DNA from: Candidatus Sumerlaeota bacterium
GTDB lineage: Bacteria; Sumerlaeota; Sumerlaeia; MWCT01
Assembly (NCBI GenBank): GCA_026398545.1
Contig: JAPLSR010000046.1
Coordinates: 1-10,853 of the forward strand
Length of the DNA: 10,853 nt
Reading direction: 5' to 3'
The notes under the pieces were generated by a model. That model was not told the origin of the DNA, made no database searches, and worked only from the letters and a program-made list of their open reading frames with translations. A program made the position numbers and the translations under genes. Position 1 is the stretch's first letter. The number at the start of each line of letters is the position of its first letter. Positions 1 to 7,408 of this stretch are shown piece after piece.

Positions 1-143
1 ATTGCCTTAAGCCTGGTGGCGAGAGGCTCTTCTTTCTTTGTGGATATGACACCGTAAGTCAGTGGAGCGAGGCGGTCACCAGTTACCCTGATAACGGCAC
101 AGCCTGTTTTCGCCAGCCCGGGGTCAACGCCAAGAATAATCAT
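1..143 (-). CDS. ruvC: Holliday junction endonuclease RuvC, N-terminal part (gene runs off the left edge)
   Basis: The first 47 codons of RuvC, the nuclease that cuts Holliday junctions symmetrically in the RuvABC complex during recombinational repair. The translation opens with MIILGVDPGLAKTGCAVI, the RNase H-like beta strand of the family. Asp7 in the VDPG motif is the first of the four catalytic acidic residues that bind Mg2+; the other three lie outside the window. I chose the ATG at 143 because an AGAGAG stretch lies 6 bases upstream. An ATG two codons further out (149) is in frame but sits directly on that stretch. The gene is divergent from the membrane protein gene at 278. No ruvA or ruvB is visible. 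Identification is firm from the motif; the rest of the gene cannot be judged. Confidence 0.9.
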   Translation of the reverse strand, partial: MIILGVDPGLAKTGCAVIRVTGDRLAPLTYGVISTKKEEPLATRLKA

Positions 144-219
144 CGCCATCTCTCTTGATAAGCTAAAAAATAAATGACACGCCCGGATAATGAAGGTAAA
201 GCAAATTCTTGTATTCGAT

Positions 220-225
220 TTGACT
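220..225 (+). promoter_or_regulatory. Possible -35 element ahead of the GT-C/recD2 pair
   Basis: TTGACT (5 of 6 to the sigma-70 -35 consensus) lies about 53 bases before the start at 278, in the 134-base divergent gap with ruvC. No good -10 stands at the right distance: the best choices, near TTATGT or TATGTA at 17-18 bases, are poor. This is only a weak promoter suggestion. I found no clear promoter for ruvC in the same gap. Confidence 0.2.
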
Positions 226-265
226 TTTCTGATGGCTTATCCTTATGTAACGTCCATAAAGCATG

Positions 266-270
266 GGAGG
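266..270 (+). promoter_or_regulatory. Shine-Dalgarno GGAGG that favours a TTG start at 278
   Basis: GGAGG lies 7 bases before TTG 278, the usual spacing. The in-frame ATG at 272 is only 1 base away from it, and the ATG at 263 lies upstream of it. The sequence therefore argues that the glycosyltransferase-like gene starts at TTG 278 rather than at either ATG. Confidence 0.55.
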
Positions 271-277
271 AATGTTC

Positions 278-1762
278 TTGAAGGATACCGTTCGCGTTTT
301 CTTTCTCTTTCTTGGCTTGTATCTTCTGACTATGGGCGGACATCTTTATTCCCCGGATGAGGAAATCATGTTTCGCACCACTCAGGCGCTTGCCGAACAC
401 GGCTCCCTTGCCATTGAACCGCTGGTTGGCTTTGCCACAAAACAGGGCGCTGATGGACGCGAGTATGCCCAGTATGGCATCGGTCAGCCACTGCTCGCCA
501 TCCCATTTTACTACATGGGAAAACTCCTCTACACTGCCTTCCCCACCAATAAGGCGCCGAACTGGGTCAGCGACACAATACAATATCATGACTACACACC
601 GCGGGATGTCATGCTCCGTCTCGGCGTCTCGCTCTTTAATCAATTTATCACAGCCCTCCTGTGCGCCACACTGTTCGCCTTTGCATTTTATTTAACAAGA
701 GACCGCATTGCGGCATGGTTGACAACGCTCCTCTTTGGACTGGGGACTTATGCCTGGGTTCATTCCAAACCCTTCTTTACGGAACCGCTTGCGGCGCTTT
801 TCACCTTTGGCGCCCTCTTCCTGCTCTCCGCAGGACTGGATAAAAATTCCATGCGCCGCATCATCCTTGCCGGCGCATTATACGCTTACGCCCTGCTTGT
901 GCGGATGGACAGCCTCTTCATACTGCCGGGCTTTTTGTTAATGCTCATCCTCACAAGCGCGCAGAAAAAAGAAGGTATGTTCAAAAGTCATTTTATCAAA
1001 ACGTCCATCCTCTTTCTTGCGCCCATGATTGGAGCGGTTATTATCATGCTGGCGCTCAATAAAACCCGATTCGGGGCATTTTTCAGGACAGGCTATGAAG
1101 ACCAGGCAGAGGGTTTCAGATTTTCCACCCCGCTCCTTGCGGGACTTTTCGGGTTTCTCTTCACAGCGGGCAGGGGGCTCTTCTTTTTTTCACCTCCCCT
1201 TGTGCTCGCTTTCTTCGCCTTCGGAAGATTTTTCAAACATAGCCGCATACTTGCAATTGCCCTCCTCGGTTGCGTCCTCACCTTTTTCCTAATACAGTGC
1301 AAATGGCAGAACTGGGCAGGCGGCTGGTGCTGGGGTCCCCGCCACATCTACCAGATTCACATCTTTCTCGCCCTGCCCATTGCCTTCCTTTTCACCGCTC
1401 CGCGCCGCCCCTTTATCCGCTGTGCCTTCTGGGCATTTCTGGTTACGGGACTCTTCGTGCAGCTCTATGGATGCTCGGAGAATTTTATTGACTATTATCA
1501 TGAATTTTTCACCTCGCCTCGAACGCAACCAAATAACTACAACGCATGGTATATGGAGTCTGAAAAATTTCTGGACACGACATACGGACTCTATCTGCTT
1601 GATAAAGATGGGCGACCGGAACGCCGTATCCCGCTCCATTATATTGTTTCACCAATCCAGAACTCCATTTATTACCCCCAGAACAGCGTCTGGGAAAATT
1701 ACATCATCATGTTGAAAATGGGACGCCACGATTTCTTCTGGCTCAAACTCCTGACACGATGA
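278..1762 (+). CDS. Polytopic membrane protein, GT-C-type glycosyltransferase-like
   Basis: A 494-residue integral membrane protein with roughly ten or more hydrophobic segments spread along its length. After the first segment (about residues 4-18) comes a periplasmic-type loop with an Asp-Glu pair at 27-28 in SPDEE. Near the end of the membrane domain is a W-x2-WAGGWCWGPRH stretch, with WGPRH at 352-356. An acidic pair in the first external loop and a late GPR motif are typical of GT-C glycosyltransferases (PMT/GT39-like), which move sugars from polyprenyl-phosphate donors on the outer face of the inner membrane. The sugar and acceptor cannot be read from the sequence. The start is TTG, chosen on the GGAGG at 266-270; ATG 272 and ATG 263 are in-frame alternatives. 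Its stop overlaps the recD2 start by four bases, implying coupled translation, although no shared function is obvious. Confidence 0.7.
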   Translation: MKDTVRVFFLFLGLYLLTMGGHLYSPDEEIMFRTTQALAEHGSLAIEPLVGFATKQGADGREYAQYGIGQPLLAIPFYYMGKLLYTAFPTNKAPNWVSDTIQYHDYTPRDVMLRLGVSLFNQFITALLCATLFAFAFYLTRDRIAAWLTTLLFGLGTYAWVHSKPFFTEPLAALFTFGALFLLSAGLDKNSMRRIILAGALYAYALLVRMDSLFILPGFLLMLILTSAQKKEGMFKSHFIKTSILFLAPMIGAVIIMLALNKTRFGAFFRTGYEDQAEGFRFSTPLLAGLFGFLFTAGRGLFFFSPPLVLAFFAFGRFFKHSRILAIALLGCVLTFFLIQCKWQNWAGGWCWGPRHIYQIHIFLALPIAFLFTAPRRPFIRCAFWAFLVTGLFVQLYGCSENFIDYYHEFFTSPRTQPNNYNAWYMESEKFLDTTYGLYLLDKDGRPERRIPLHYIVSPIQNSIYYPQNSVWENYIIMLKMGRHDFFWLKLLTR

Positions 1763-3996
1763 AAGAGATTAACAATAAAACAGCGAATAATGCCCAAGGC
1801 GCGCCCGAAGGTCTTGTCTCTATTGACGGCGGCATCGACCATTTCATCTTTGAGAACGAGGAGAATGGTTACGCCGTTGCCGTCTTTTACGAAGAGGGAA
1901 GGCGGCGGATAAAGATAACCGTGGTGGGAATTCTTTCAGGCATCGCCCCCGGCGAGACCATCAGACTCTGGGGGCGGTGGGTGCAAAATCCCAAACACGG
2001 TTTGCAGTTCGAAGTGAAATCTTTCGTTCCAATCCTGCCGGCAACCGCCGTCGGCATCCGCCGATACCTTGGCTCCGGTCTGATAAAAGGAATCGGTCCT
2101 GTATTTGCAAAACGTATCGTGGAGCATCTTGGGGCTTCCACGCTGGATGTGATTGACAAGGAACCAGACCGCCTTCTGGAAGTTCCCGACATCGGGCACA
2201 AAAGGCTCATGCTTATCAAATCGGCATGGCAGGAACACCGCCTCATCCGCGACATCATGGTTTTTCTCCAGGCACATAATATATCCCTCAACCTGGCGAC
2301 AAGGATATTTCACCATTATCAGGCAGATTCCATCAGGGTTCTGCGCGAGGACCCCTACCGCCTTGCCATTGACATACAGGGAATCGGATTCAAAACCGCT
2401 GACAGGATTGCTCAATCACTCGGCATCCCGAAGGATTCACCCCAGCGGATTCGGGCAGGCATCCTGCACACCCTGAACCAGGCAGCCTCAGATAAGGGTC
2501 ATACTTTTCTGCACGAGGACACGCTTATCGAAGAGGCAGGGGAACTCCTTGAAGTGACAAACAAAGATGAGATGGGAAAAGCCCGGAACGACCTTGTCGC
2601 AGAGGGGCGGGTCATTATCGAGACGGATAGTGATGGACGCTGCATGGTCTTTCCGCGCGCCCTTCACATCTGTGAAAGCGGGATTGCAAACCGTCTGCGG
2701 GCATTGTGCGCCACAAAAAGAAAACCTTTCCGAACGGACACAGAGTCAGCCATCAAAGCCTTTGAAGTGCAGTTCAAGTTCCATCTGGCGGAGCTGCAAA
2801 GGGACGCCGTCACTGAGGCGATGAAAGGCGGCGTCATGGTAATCACGGGCGGACCGGGCACCGGCAAGACCACCATCATACGCACAATCATTCATCTGCT
2901 TGCCCTGAGCGATGTCCGCATCTGCCTTGCGTCACCCACCGGTCGCGCCGCAAAAAGGATGGAAGAGGCAACCGGCATGGAGGCGATGACCATTCACCGC
3001 CTCCTCAAATACAAACCCAGGGAAGGAAAATTCTCATATGATGAGAACAATCCCCTGCCCGCCGACCTCTTGATAATTGATGAGACATCCATGCTGGATA
3101 TCGTGCTCTCCTATCATCTGCTGAAGGCTGTCGGACGCCACACCTCTCTCATATTCGTTGGGGATGCAGACCAGCTTCCACCCGTGGGTCCGGGGAATTT
3201 TCTGCATGACATGATAAAGTCGGGTCTGGTCAAGGTCACCCGTCTGATAGAGATATTCCGCCAGGCAAGCCGGAGCCTGATAGTTGTTAATGCCCACAAA
3301 ATCAATCACGGTGAATTCCCCATTCTCCCTGCGCCGCGCGATAACGCCATGTCTGACTTCTTTTTCATCCAGAAGGAAGACCCTGAGGATGCCCTTGCCA
3401 CCATACTCAAACTTGTCCAGGAACGCATCCCATCCCGCTTCCGCCTCGACCCACTGGAAGATATACAGGTGATTACGCCGATGTACAGGGGACTCCTCGG
3501 CGCCACCAATCTAAACAAGCAACTTCAGGAACTCCTGAATCCCAATCCGGATTATCTGACGCGGGGAGGTCTTGGCTTTCGCCTCGGCGACAAGGTCATG
3601 CAACTGCGCAATAACTATGACAAGGATGTTTATAATGGCGACCTCGGATTTGTGGTGGGCTTTGACAGGGAATATCAGACAATGAGGGTGCGTTTTGATG
3701 GACGTGTGATAGAATATGAATATAATGAGCTGGACGACCTGACGCCCGCTTACGCCATCACGGTTCACAAATCCCAGGGGAGTGAATATCCCGCAGTTGT
3801 CATCCCCATCATGACGCAACATTACATCATGTTACAGCGGAACCTGTTATACACGGCGGTGACGAGGGGCAGGCGGCTTGTGTGCCTCGTAGGGACGAAG
3901 AAGGCGCTGGCGATTGCCATCAAAAACGCCCAAGCCGCAGAACGCAACAGCGCCCTCGCCGCATGGCTTTCAAAATCAAATAATTTGAGCACATAG
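1759..3996 (+). CDS. recD2: RecD2-type ATP-dependent DNA helicase (RecD/TraA family)
   Basis: A 745-residue superfamily 1B 5'-to-3' helicase of the RecD2 type, which in other bacteria acts in DNA repair without RecBC. Layout: an N-terminal OB-like region (about 8-95); helix-hairpin-helix segments with GIGP at 111-114 and GIGFKTAD at 208-215; then the two RecA-like domains. Visible helicase motifs are Walker A GGPGTGKTT (364-372), Walker B IIDETS (439-444), motif III GDADQLPPVG (468-477), the motif IV arginine in IFRQA (499-503), motif V HKSQGSE (670-676) and motif VI YTAVTRG (698-704). Length and order match a complete RecD2, and no key residue is missing. The long N-terminal region separates it from the RecD subunit of RecBCD. 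The ATG lies in ATGA, overlapping the preceding stop. No strong Shine-Dalgarno is seen, so it is probably translated by coupling to the upstream gene. Confidence 0.95.
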   Translation: MKEINNKTANNAQGAPEGLVSIDGGIDHFIFENEENGYAVAVFYEEGRRRIKITVVGILSGIAPGETIRLWGRWVQNPKHGLQFEVKSFVPILPATAVGIRRYLGSGLIKGIGPVFAKRIVEHLGASTLDVIDKEPDRLLEVPDIGHKRLMLIKSAWQEHRLIRDIMVFLQAHNISLNLATRIFHHYQADSIRVLREDPYRLAIDIQGIGFKTADRIAQSLGIPKDSPQRIRAGILHTLNQAASDKGHTFLHEDTLIEEAGELLEVTNKDEMGKARNDLVAEGRVIIETDSDGRCMVFPRALHICESGIANRLRALCATKRKPFRTDTESAIKAFEVQFKFHLAELQRDAVTEAMKGGVMVITGGPGTGKTTIIRTIIHLLALSDVRICLASPTGRAAKRMEEATGMEAMTIHRLLKYKPREGKFSYDENNPLPADLLIIDETSMLDIVLSYHLLKAVGRHTSLIFVGDADQLPPVGPGNFLHDMIKSGLVKVTRLIEIFRQASRSLIVVNAHKINHGEFPILPAPRDNAMSDFFFIQKEDPEDALATILKLVQERIPSRFRLDPLEDIQVITPMYRGLLGATNLNKQLQELLNPNPDYLTRGGLGFRLGDKVMQLRNNYDKDVYNGDLGFVVGFDREYQTMRVRFDGRVIEYEYNELDDLTPAYAITVHKSQGSEYPAVVIPIMTQHYIMLQRNLLYTAVTRGRRLVCLVGTKKALAIAIKNAQAAERNSALAAWLSKSNNLST

Positions 3997-4401
3997 CATA
4001 AAGTGATGGCGAACTGTGTAAAGAATAGTGGTTGTTCAAATCATTCCTTGTGCGCACGATGTCCCCCAAAGGTTATTATAATCATTATCGGTCATTATCG
4101 CTTTTATAATTTATATAGATACTTACTGATGAGCCAAAATCTCCGATTTGTATGATATTGTATTTTGGGGGGTATGATTCTCTAAAAAGTCGCAGAAAAA
4201 GAACTAATTCATCTCCATTCACTCAATGTTCTCAGATTGATTAATTGTTTATCTTTTTTCTCATGTAAATGCTAAAGAGTAGCCGTGAGCGCAGTTATGA
4301 ATTGGCTGCATCCTTGTGTTCAGCTTCACTGTCATTACGGCCACCTTGCATCCAAAAAGGGAACTATAATGTAGGCAATCATCGGGCGGTTTTAAAATTT
4401 T
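3997..4401. other. AT-rich gap between convergent genes, no convincing gene
   Basis: About 405 bases between the 3' ends of recD2 and the TPR-like gene. The sequence is clearly more AT-rich than the flanks on the left and far right. I see no tRNA-like fold, no hairpin plus T-tract good enough to call a terminator for either convergent gene, and no insertion-sequence ends. It holds a 10-base tandem repeat (4082-4101), an 8-base palindrome GTGCGCAC near 4050, a 49-codon plus-strand open frame with four N-terminal cysteines (4006-4155) and a 24-codon minus-strand open frame (4261-4335). None has enough support to be called a gene. It may be decayed or acquired DNA. Confidence 0.5.
4082..4101. 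repeat. Two tandem 10-base units, TCATTATCG(G/C)
   Basis: TCATTATCGG is followed directly by TCATTATCGC, so nine of ten bases repeat exactly. One helical turn of spacing could suit a protein-binding site, but two copies in an AT-rich gap may equally be chance or slippage. Confidence 0.45.
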
Positions 4402-5127
4402 TCATTTCAGCGCAGTATCAATTTTTTTTATCTCAGCAGTGATTTTGTCGAAGAGCACTTTGTTCGATTTATTGTCTTTGCTGAAAACACGACGGTCATA
4501 TTCTTTTTCGAACTCGTCAGCCGTAATATTGTATTCTCCCAGAATAATCTTTGATGATTCATTATTTGCAACCTTGAACCTCACCATTTGTAGGGCGATA
4601 TGAAATTTGTCTGGCTTAGATCCGCTTGACAACCACGACCAAAACAACAGTGCCGTGAGTCGAGCAAACTGATCATCATCCAATTTGATTCCTTTTTGTT
4701 GTTTGGCTTCAGCTTCGACAGGCTTATTTGTCATGTCATGATTCTTAGAGTTCTGAATATCTATCACTGATTTAGAAACCAGACTTTCCGCTTTTTGAAT
4801 CATAGCTTGAATTTTCTTAATATCAGGATGGTCAGAAGGAAGGGATTTTTGTTTCAGCACAAGGGCTTCTTTGGCAACTGCTATTGCTTCTGAATATTTT
4901 TTTTCATTCCATAAAGTTGCAGCTTTTGTTGTAAGTTCATCTGCCTTCTTTATATTTTGATCATTTTTTATACTTGGTTTGTTATTATTCTCAAATTGTG
5001 CCAGGATGATTGATGGAATTATGAAAATGAATATTATCATAAAGGTTTTCACTGCTCTATAATCAGAGTATGATGAAATACGATTACAAATGTTCGTGAT
5101 CATTGTTATTACCTTCTTAATAAACAT
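4402..5127 (-). CDS. Predicted exported or membrane-anchored protein with a TPR-like segment
   Basis: A 241-residue protein of unknown function. A strongly hydrophobic stretch at 29-42, after R24 and K27 and ending in ILAQ, looks like a signal peptide cleaved near A43 or else an N-terminal anchor. Residues about 61-118 resemble tetratricopeptide helices of the kinesin-light-chain style, with A-x-LW, YSEAI, ALVLKQKSL and DHPDI. The remainder is charged and lysine-rich, with no catalytic motif that I recognise. A periplasmic protein-interaction role is the most that can be inferred. Start: ATG 5127 has AAAGG 8 bases upstream, and ATG 5103 (residue 9) has AAGAAGG at good spacing; either keeps the signal segment. 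Codon use is much more AT-rich than in the neighbours, suggesting a different history. It stands alone between two gaps, with its own promoter-like sequence. Confidence 0.75.
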   Translation of the reverse strand: MFIKKVITMITNICNRISSYSDYRAVKTFMIIFIFIIPSIILAQFENNNKPSIKNDQNIKKADELTTKAATLWNEKKYSEAIAVAKEALVLKQKSLPSDHPDIKKIQAMIQKAESLVSKSVIDIQNSKNHDMTNKPVEAEAKQQKGIKLDDDQFARLTALLFWSWLSSGSKPDKFHIALQMVRFKVANNESSKIILGEYNITADEFEKEYDRRVFSKDNKSNKVLFDKITAEIKKIDTALK

Positions 5128-5150
5128 TTTTGAACCTTTTATGCGGCATT

Positions 5151-5178
5151 ACTATACTGAGAATGAAGTGCTAATCAA
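5151..5178 (-). promoter_or_regulatory. Sigma-70-like promoter for the TPR-like gene
   Basis: Read on the minus strand, TTGATT (5173-5178, 4 of 6 to the -35 consensus) and TATAGT (5151-5156, 5 of 6 to the -10 consensus) stand 16 bases apart. The -10 ends 23 bases before the ATG at 5127, leaving room for a short leader that contains the AAAGG ribosome site. Position and quality fit a real promoter, though AT-rich DNA offers many such matches. Confidence 0.45.
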
Positions 5179-5190
5179 CGATTAATTTTT

Positions 5191-5220
5191 ATTAGTGTCA
5201 ATTCGTGTGGATTCGTGGAT
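5191..5220. repeat. Three degenerate 10-base tandem units just after the permease gene
   Basis: ATTAGTGTCA, ATTCGTGTGG and ATTCGTGGAT follow each other without a break, sharing ATT-x-GTG. The last unit ends 6 bases from the stop codon of the ABC permease gene. Short intergenic repeats built of ATTCGTGT-like words are, as I recall, scattered through several bacterial genomes, but I cannot confirm copy number from one window. A small TAATC-AAC-GATTA inverted repeat sits beside it (5172-5184). It is not followed by a T-tract in the direction of the minus-strand genes, so it is not a convincing terminator. Confidence 0.5.
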
Positions 5221-5226
5221 ATGTTC

Positions 5227-6492
5227 TTATTTATATCGCAGCCACTTCAGGATTTCCCGCGGCGTGGGCTGTTTGCCATACATGAGAATACCGGTGCGGA
5301 ATATTTTGGCGGAAAGGGCGATGACGAGAGGCAATGATACAATTAATAGCGCAAATGAGGCGATGACCTGAAACAGTGGAATATCGGGCGAGGAAGCAAG
5401 CCTTAAAACCATAATCATCGGCGTCATGATGGGAATGAAGGAAAGGACAACGGCAAGCGTTGAGTTGGGATGCTGGGCGATATTAAACCATATCATCATC
5501 GGGACAATGAAACAAATCATGAGGGGCAACATGTAACTCTGCGCATCGCGGGTGGTGTTGCAGGTGGAAGCAATGGCGGCTATCAGAGATGTTACAAGAA
5601 GGAACCCAAGTATAAAATATAAGGGATAGCATATTAGTATGGTCGGATTTAGGTTGATATTGAAACCCTTCCAGGCGGCAAATCCGCTGAGCATTATCAC
5701 CCATAAAACAATGGATGTCAGACCCACGGCAGCCAGCCCCAGGATTTTCCCAGCCATGAGTTGAAAAGATGTCAGGGATGATAGAAGAACCTCAATGACC
5801 CTTGAATTTTTCTCCTCCACGATGCTCGTCAACAACTGCTGTCCCGAACCCACAATGCCCAGAAAAATCAGATACATAAAGAAAAATGGGACTAACATAA
5901 CGGCAATCATGGAAGATTTCTTCTGAGATTTTGCGCCCAGTTCCACCGGCTCCAGCGCGGCGGGACGCTGTAAATCCCGAATTAAGTCAGGAGAAAGATT
6001 ATTCAGACGATACCGCGTATTGATGACGATGCGGTTGAGCAGATACTGCACGGTGTCGAACGCCCTGAAGTTTCTGATATTACCCGTTTTGATGTAAAAC
6101 TGGCAGGCGTCGTTTTTCTCAAGGATGCCTTTACCGATGACAAGACATGCGTCCAGTTCGCCCCGCAAAACCCTATTCTTCAGATTCTCGACGCCGTTAC
6201 CGGGCTCGGTTCCCCGCCCATCATACACTTCCAAACGGAATTTTTGAGCTGTCTGGGAGGAGTTGTGCTGTTCAAATTGTTTTTTCATTTCCTGCATAAG
6301 GGTCCCGGAAAGGTCTGTAACTGCAATTTTATAATCCGCTTCCTTTTGGTCTCTGGGTCCTTTTGACTCCCTGTCTATGGCGAATATTATAATCACCATA
6401 AATATCATGGTAATCAGAGTTCCAATAATGAATCCCCGCCCCTTGATAGTATCAAAATATTCCCTGCTCGCAACAACCAGAACCTTATTCAT
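5227..6492 (-). CDS. ABC-2 type exporter permease, NatB-like
   Basis: A 421-residue membrane subunit that partners the ATPase encoded directly upstream. One membrane segment at about 20-39 is followed by a long soluble extracytoplasmic region (about 40-195). A C-terminal block of about five or six segments then begins near residue 196. The ABC-2 coupling region SIVEEKNSRVIEVLLSS (223-239) and the C-terminal FRTGILMYGKQPTPRE (398-412) are typical of the NatB (COG1668) family, whose founding member exports Na+ in Bacillus. Related pairs export other substrates, so the substrate here is open. I start it at ATG 6492, whose first residues MNKVLVVASREY match the family. The open frame runs 11 codons further out, but those codons lie inside the ATPase gene. 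The ATG overlaps the ATPase stop (ATGAATAA), indicating coupled translation. Confidence 0.88.
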   Translation of the reverse strand: MNKVLVVASREYFDTIKGRGFIIGTLITMIFMVIIIFAIDRESKGPRDQKEADYKIAVTDLSGTLMQEMKKQFEQHNSSQTAQKFRLEVYDGRGTEPGNGVENLKNRVLRGELDACLVIGKGILEKNDACQFYIKTGNIRNFRAFDTVQYLLNRIVINTRYRLNNLSPDLIRDLQRPAALEPVELGAKSQKKSSMIAVMLVPFFFMYLIFLGIVGSGQQLLTSIVEEKNSRVIEVLLSSLTSFQLMAGKILGLAAVGLTSIVLWVIMLSGFAAWKGFNINLNPTILICYPLYFILGFLLVTSLIAAIASTCNTTRDAQSYMLPLMICFIVPMMIWFNIAQHPNSTLAVVLSFIPIMTPMIMVLRLASSPDIPLFQVIASFALLIVSLPLVIALSAKIFRTGILMYGKQPTPREILKWLRYK

Positions 6493-7387
6493 CTTTTTTT
6501 CCAACCAGTTTGATAAATATCTCATGCAGAGAAAGGTCTTTCCTGTTGAAACTTAAGATACGCGTTTTCTCCAGAACGGCTCTCAACAAATCCCGTGAAT
6601 CCGCCGCAGTCTGAAGGGCAACATCCCACTTTCCATCAGAGAGGACAGCCTCCTGAACCATGGGAAGAGTCGTGATAAAAGCGCCGTCCCCTTCCACCTC
6701 CAGACTGTATTTCTCCAATCGGAAACCCGCTTTGACTCCATCAAGGGTTCCCTCAATCACTTTCCGTCCCTTGTTGATGAGAAGAATTCGGTCGCAGATT
6801 TGCTCCGCCTTTTCCATTATATGGGTGGAAAAGATGATAGTGACGCCCCTCGTCCGACAATCGAGAAGTATATCTTTCAGAGTTTCCATATTAACGGGGT
6901 CAAGCCCAGAAAATGGCTCATCGAGTATCAGCACCTCCGGATTATTGAGGACCGTTGCCACAAACTGGAGATTCTGCTGCATGCCTCTGGAGAGTTCTTC
7001 GACCTTTTTATTCACCTTGTCCTGAAGCCCGACTCTGGCGAGCCATTCGGGGACGGCGGAGGCAAGCGCCTTTTTGTTCATGCCCCTGATGCCGCCCAGA
7101 AAATAAAGCACATCCCGGACGGACATCTTGCGGTACAATCCCCGTTCTTCCGGCATATATCCGATTTTATCCTTGGCGCATCGGAGGGAGTTCTCCCCCA
7201 GAACTCTGATTTCCCCGCTATCAGGTGAGAAAATGTTCATAATCATGCGGAGCAGGGTAGTTTTGCCTGCGCCATTGGGACCTAAAAAACCAAAAATAGT
7301 TCCCGCCGGTATTTCTGAAGAAAGGGCATTCACGGCGCAAAGCGTCCCGAATCGTTTGGTTACATTATCTATGGTTACAGAATTCAT
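6485..7387 (-). CDS. ABC transporter ATP-binding protein, NatA-like
   Basis: A 300-residue ABC ATPase that would power the permease encoded just downstream. Visible motifs: Walker A GPNGAGKT (36-43), signature LSRGMQQ (132-138), Walker B LILDEP (153-158) with D-loop SGLD (160-163), and switch histidine H189 in FSTH. At the usual Q-loop position the sequence is IGYMPEERGLY (75-85), with Glu rather than Gln; this is a known trait of the NatA/YhaQ-type branch and not damage. After the nucleotide-binding domain comes an extra C-terminal region of about 85 residues, as in that branch. ATG 7387 has little Shine-Dalgarno support. It lies 21 bases after the four-cysteine gene, so translation may depend on coupling. 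Confidence 0.92.
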   Translation of the reverse strand: MNSVTIDNVTKRFGTLCAVNALSSEIPAGTIFGFLGPNGAGKTTLLRMIMNIFSPDSGEIRVLGENSLRCAKDKIGYMPEERGLYRKMSVRDVLYFLGGIRGMNKKALASAVPEWLARVGLQDKVNKKVEELSRGMQQNLQFVATVLNNPEVLILDEPFSGLDPVNMETLKDILLDCRTRGVTIIFSTHIMEKAEQICDRILLINKGRKVIEGTLDGVKAGFRLEKYSLEVEGDGAFITTLPMVQEAVLSDGKWDVALQTAADSRDLLRAVLEKTRILSFNRKDLSLHEIFIKLVGKKDE

Positions 7388-7408
7388 ATTGAGTCAACTT
7401 AACGCAAT

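Noticed and set aside
75..85. IGYMPEERG in the ABC ATPase (residue positions) as a lost Q-loop glutamine
   Set aside because: Glu at this position is normal for the NatA/YhaQ-type branch, so it is not a defect.
140..643. 167-codon minus-strand open frame
   Set aside because: It is antisense to the GT-C-like gene and overlaps the ruvC start; its translation looks like a shadow of the coding frame.
5171..5195. TAATC-AAC-GATTA hairpin followed by T-run as a terminator
   Set aside because: The T-run follows the hairpin only on the plus strand, where no gene ends; the stem is five AT-rich pairs.
6493..6525. Longer permease reading from ATG 6525
   Set aside because: The extra 11 residues lie inside the ATPase gene and do not fit the family N-terminus, which begins at MNKVL from 6492 with the typical stop-start overlap.
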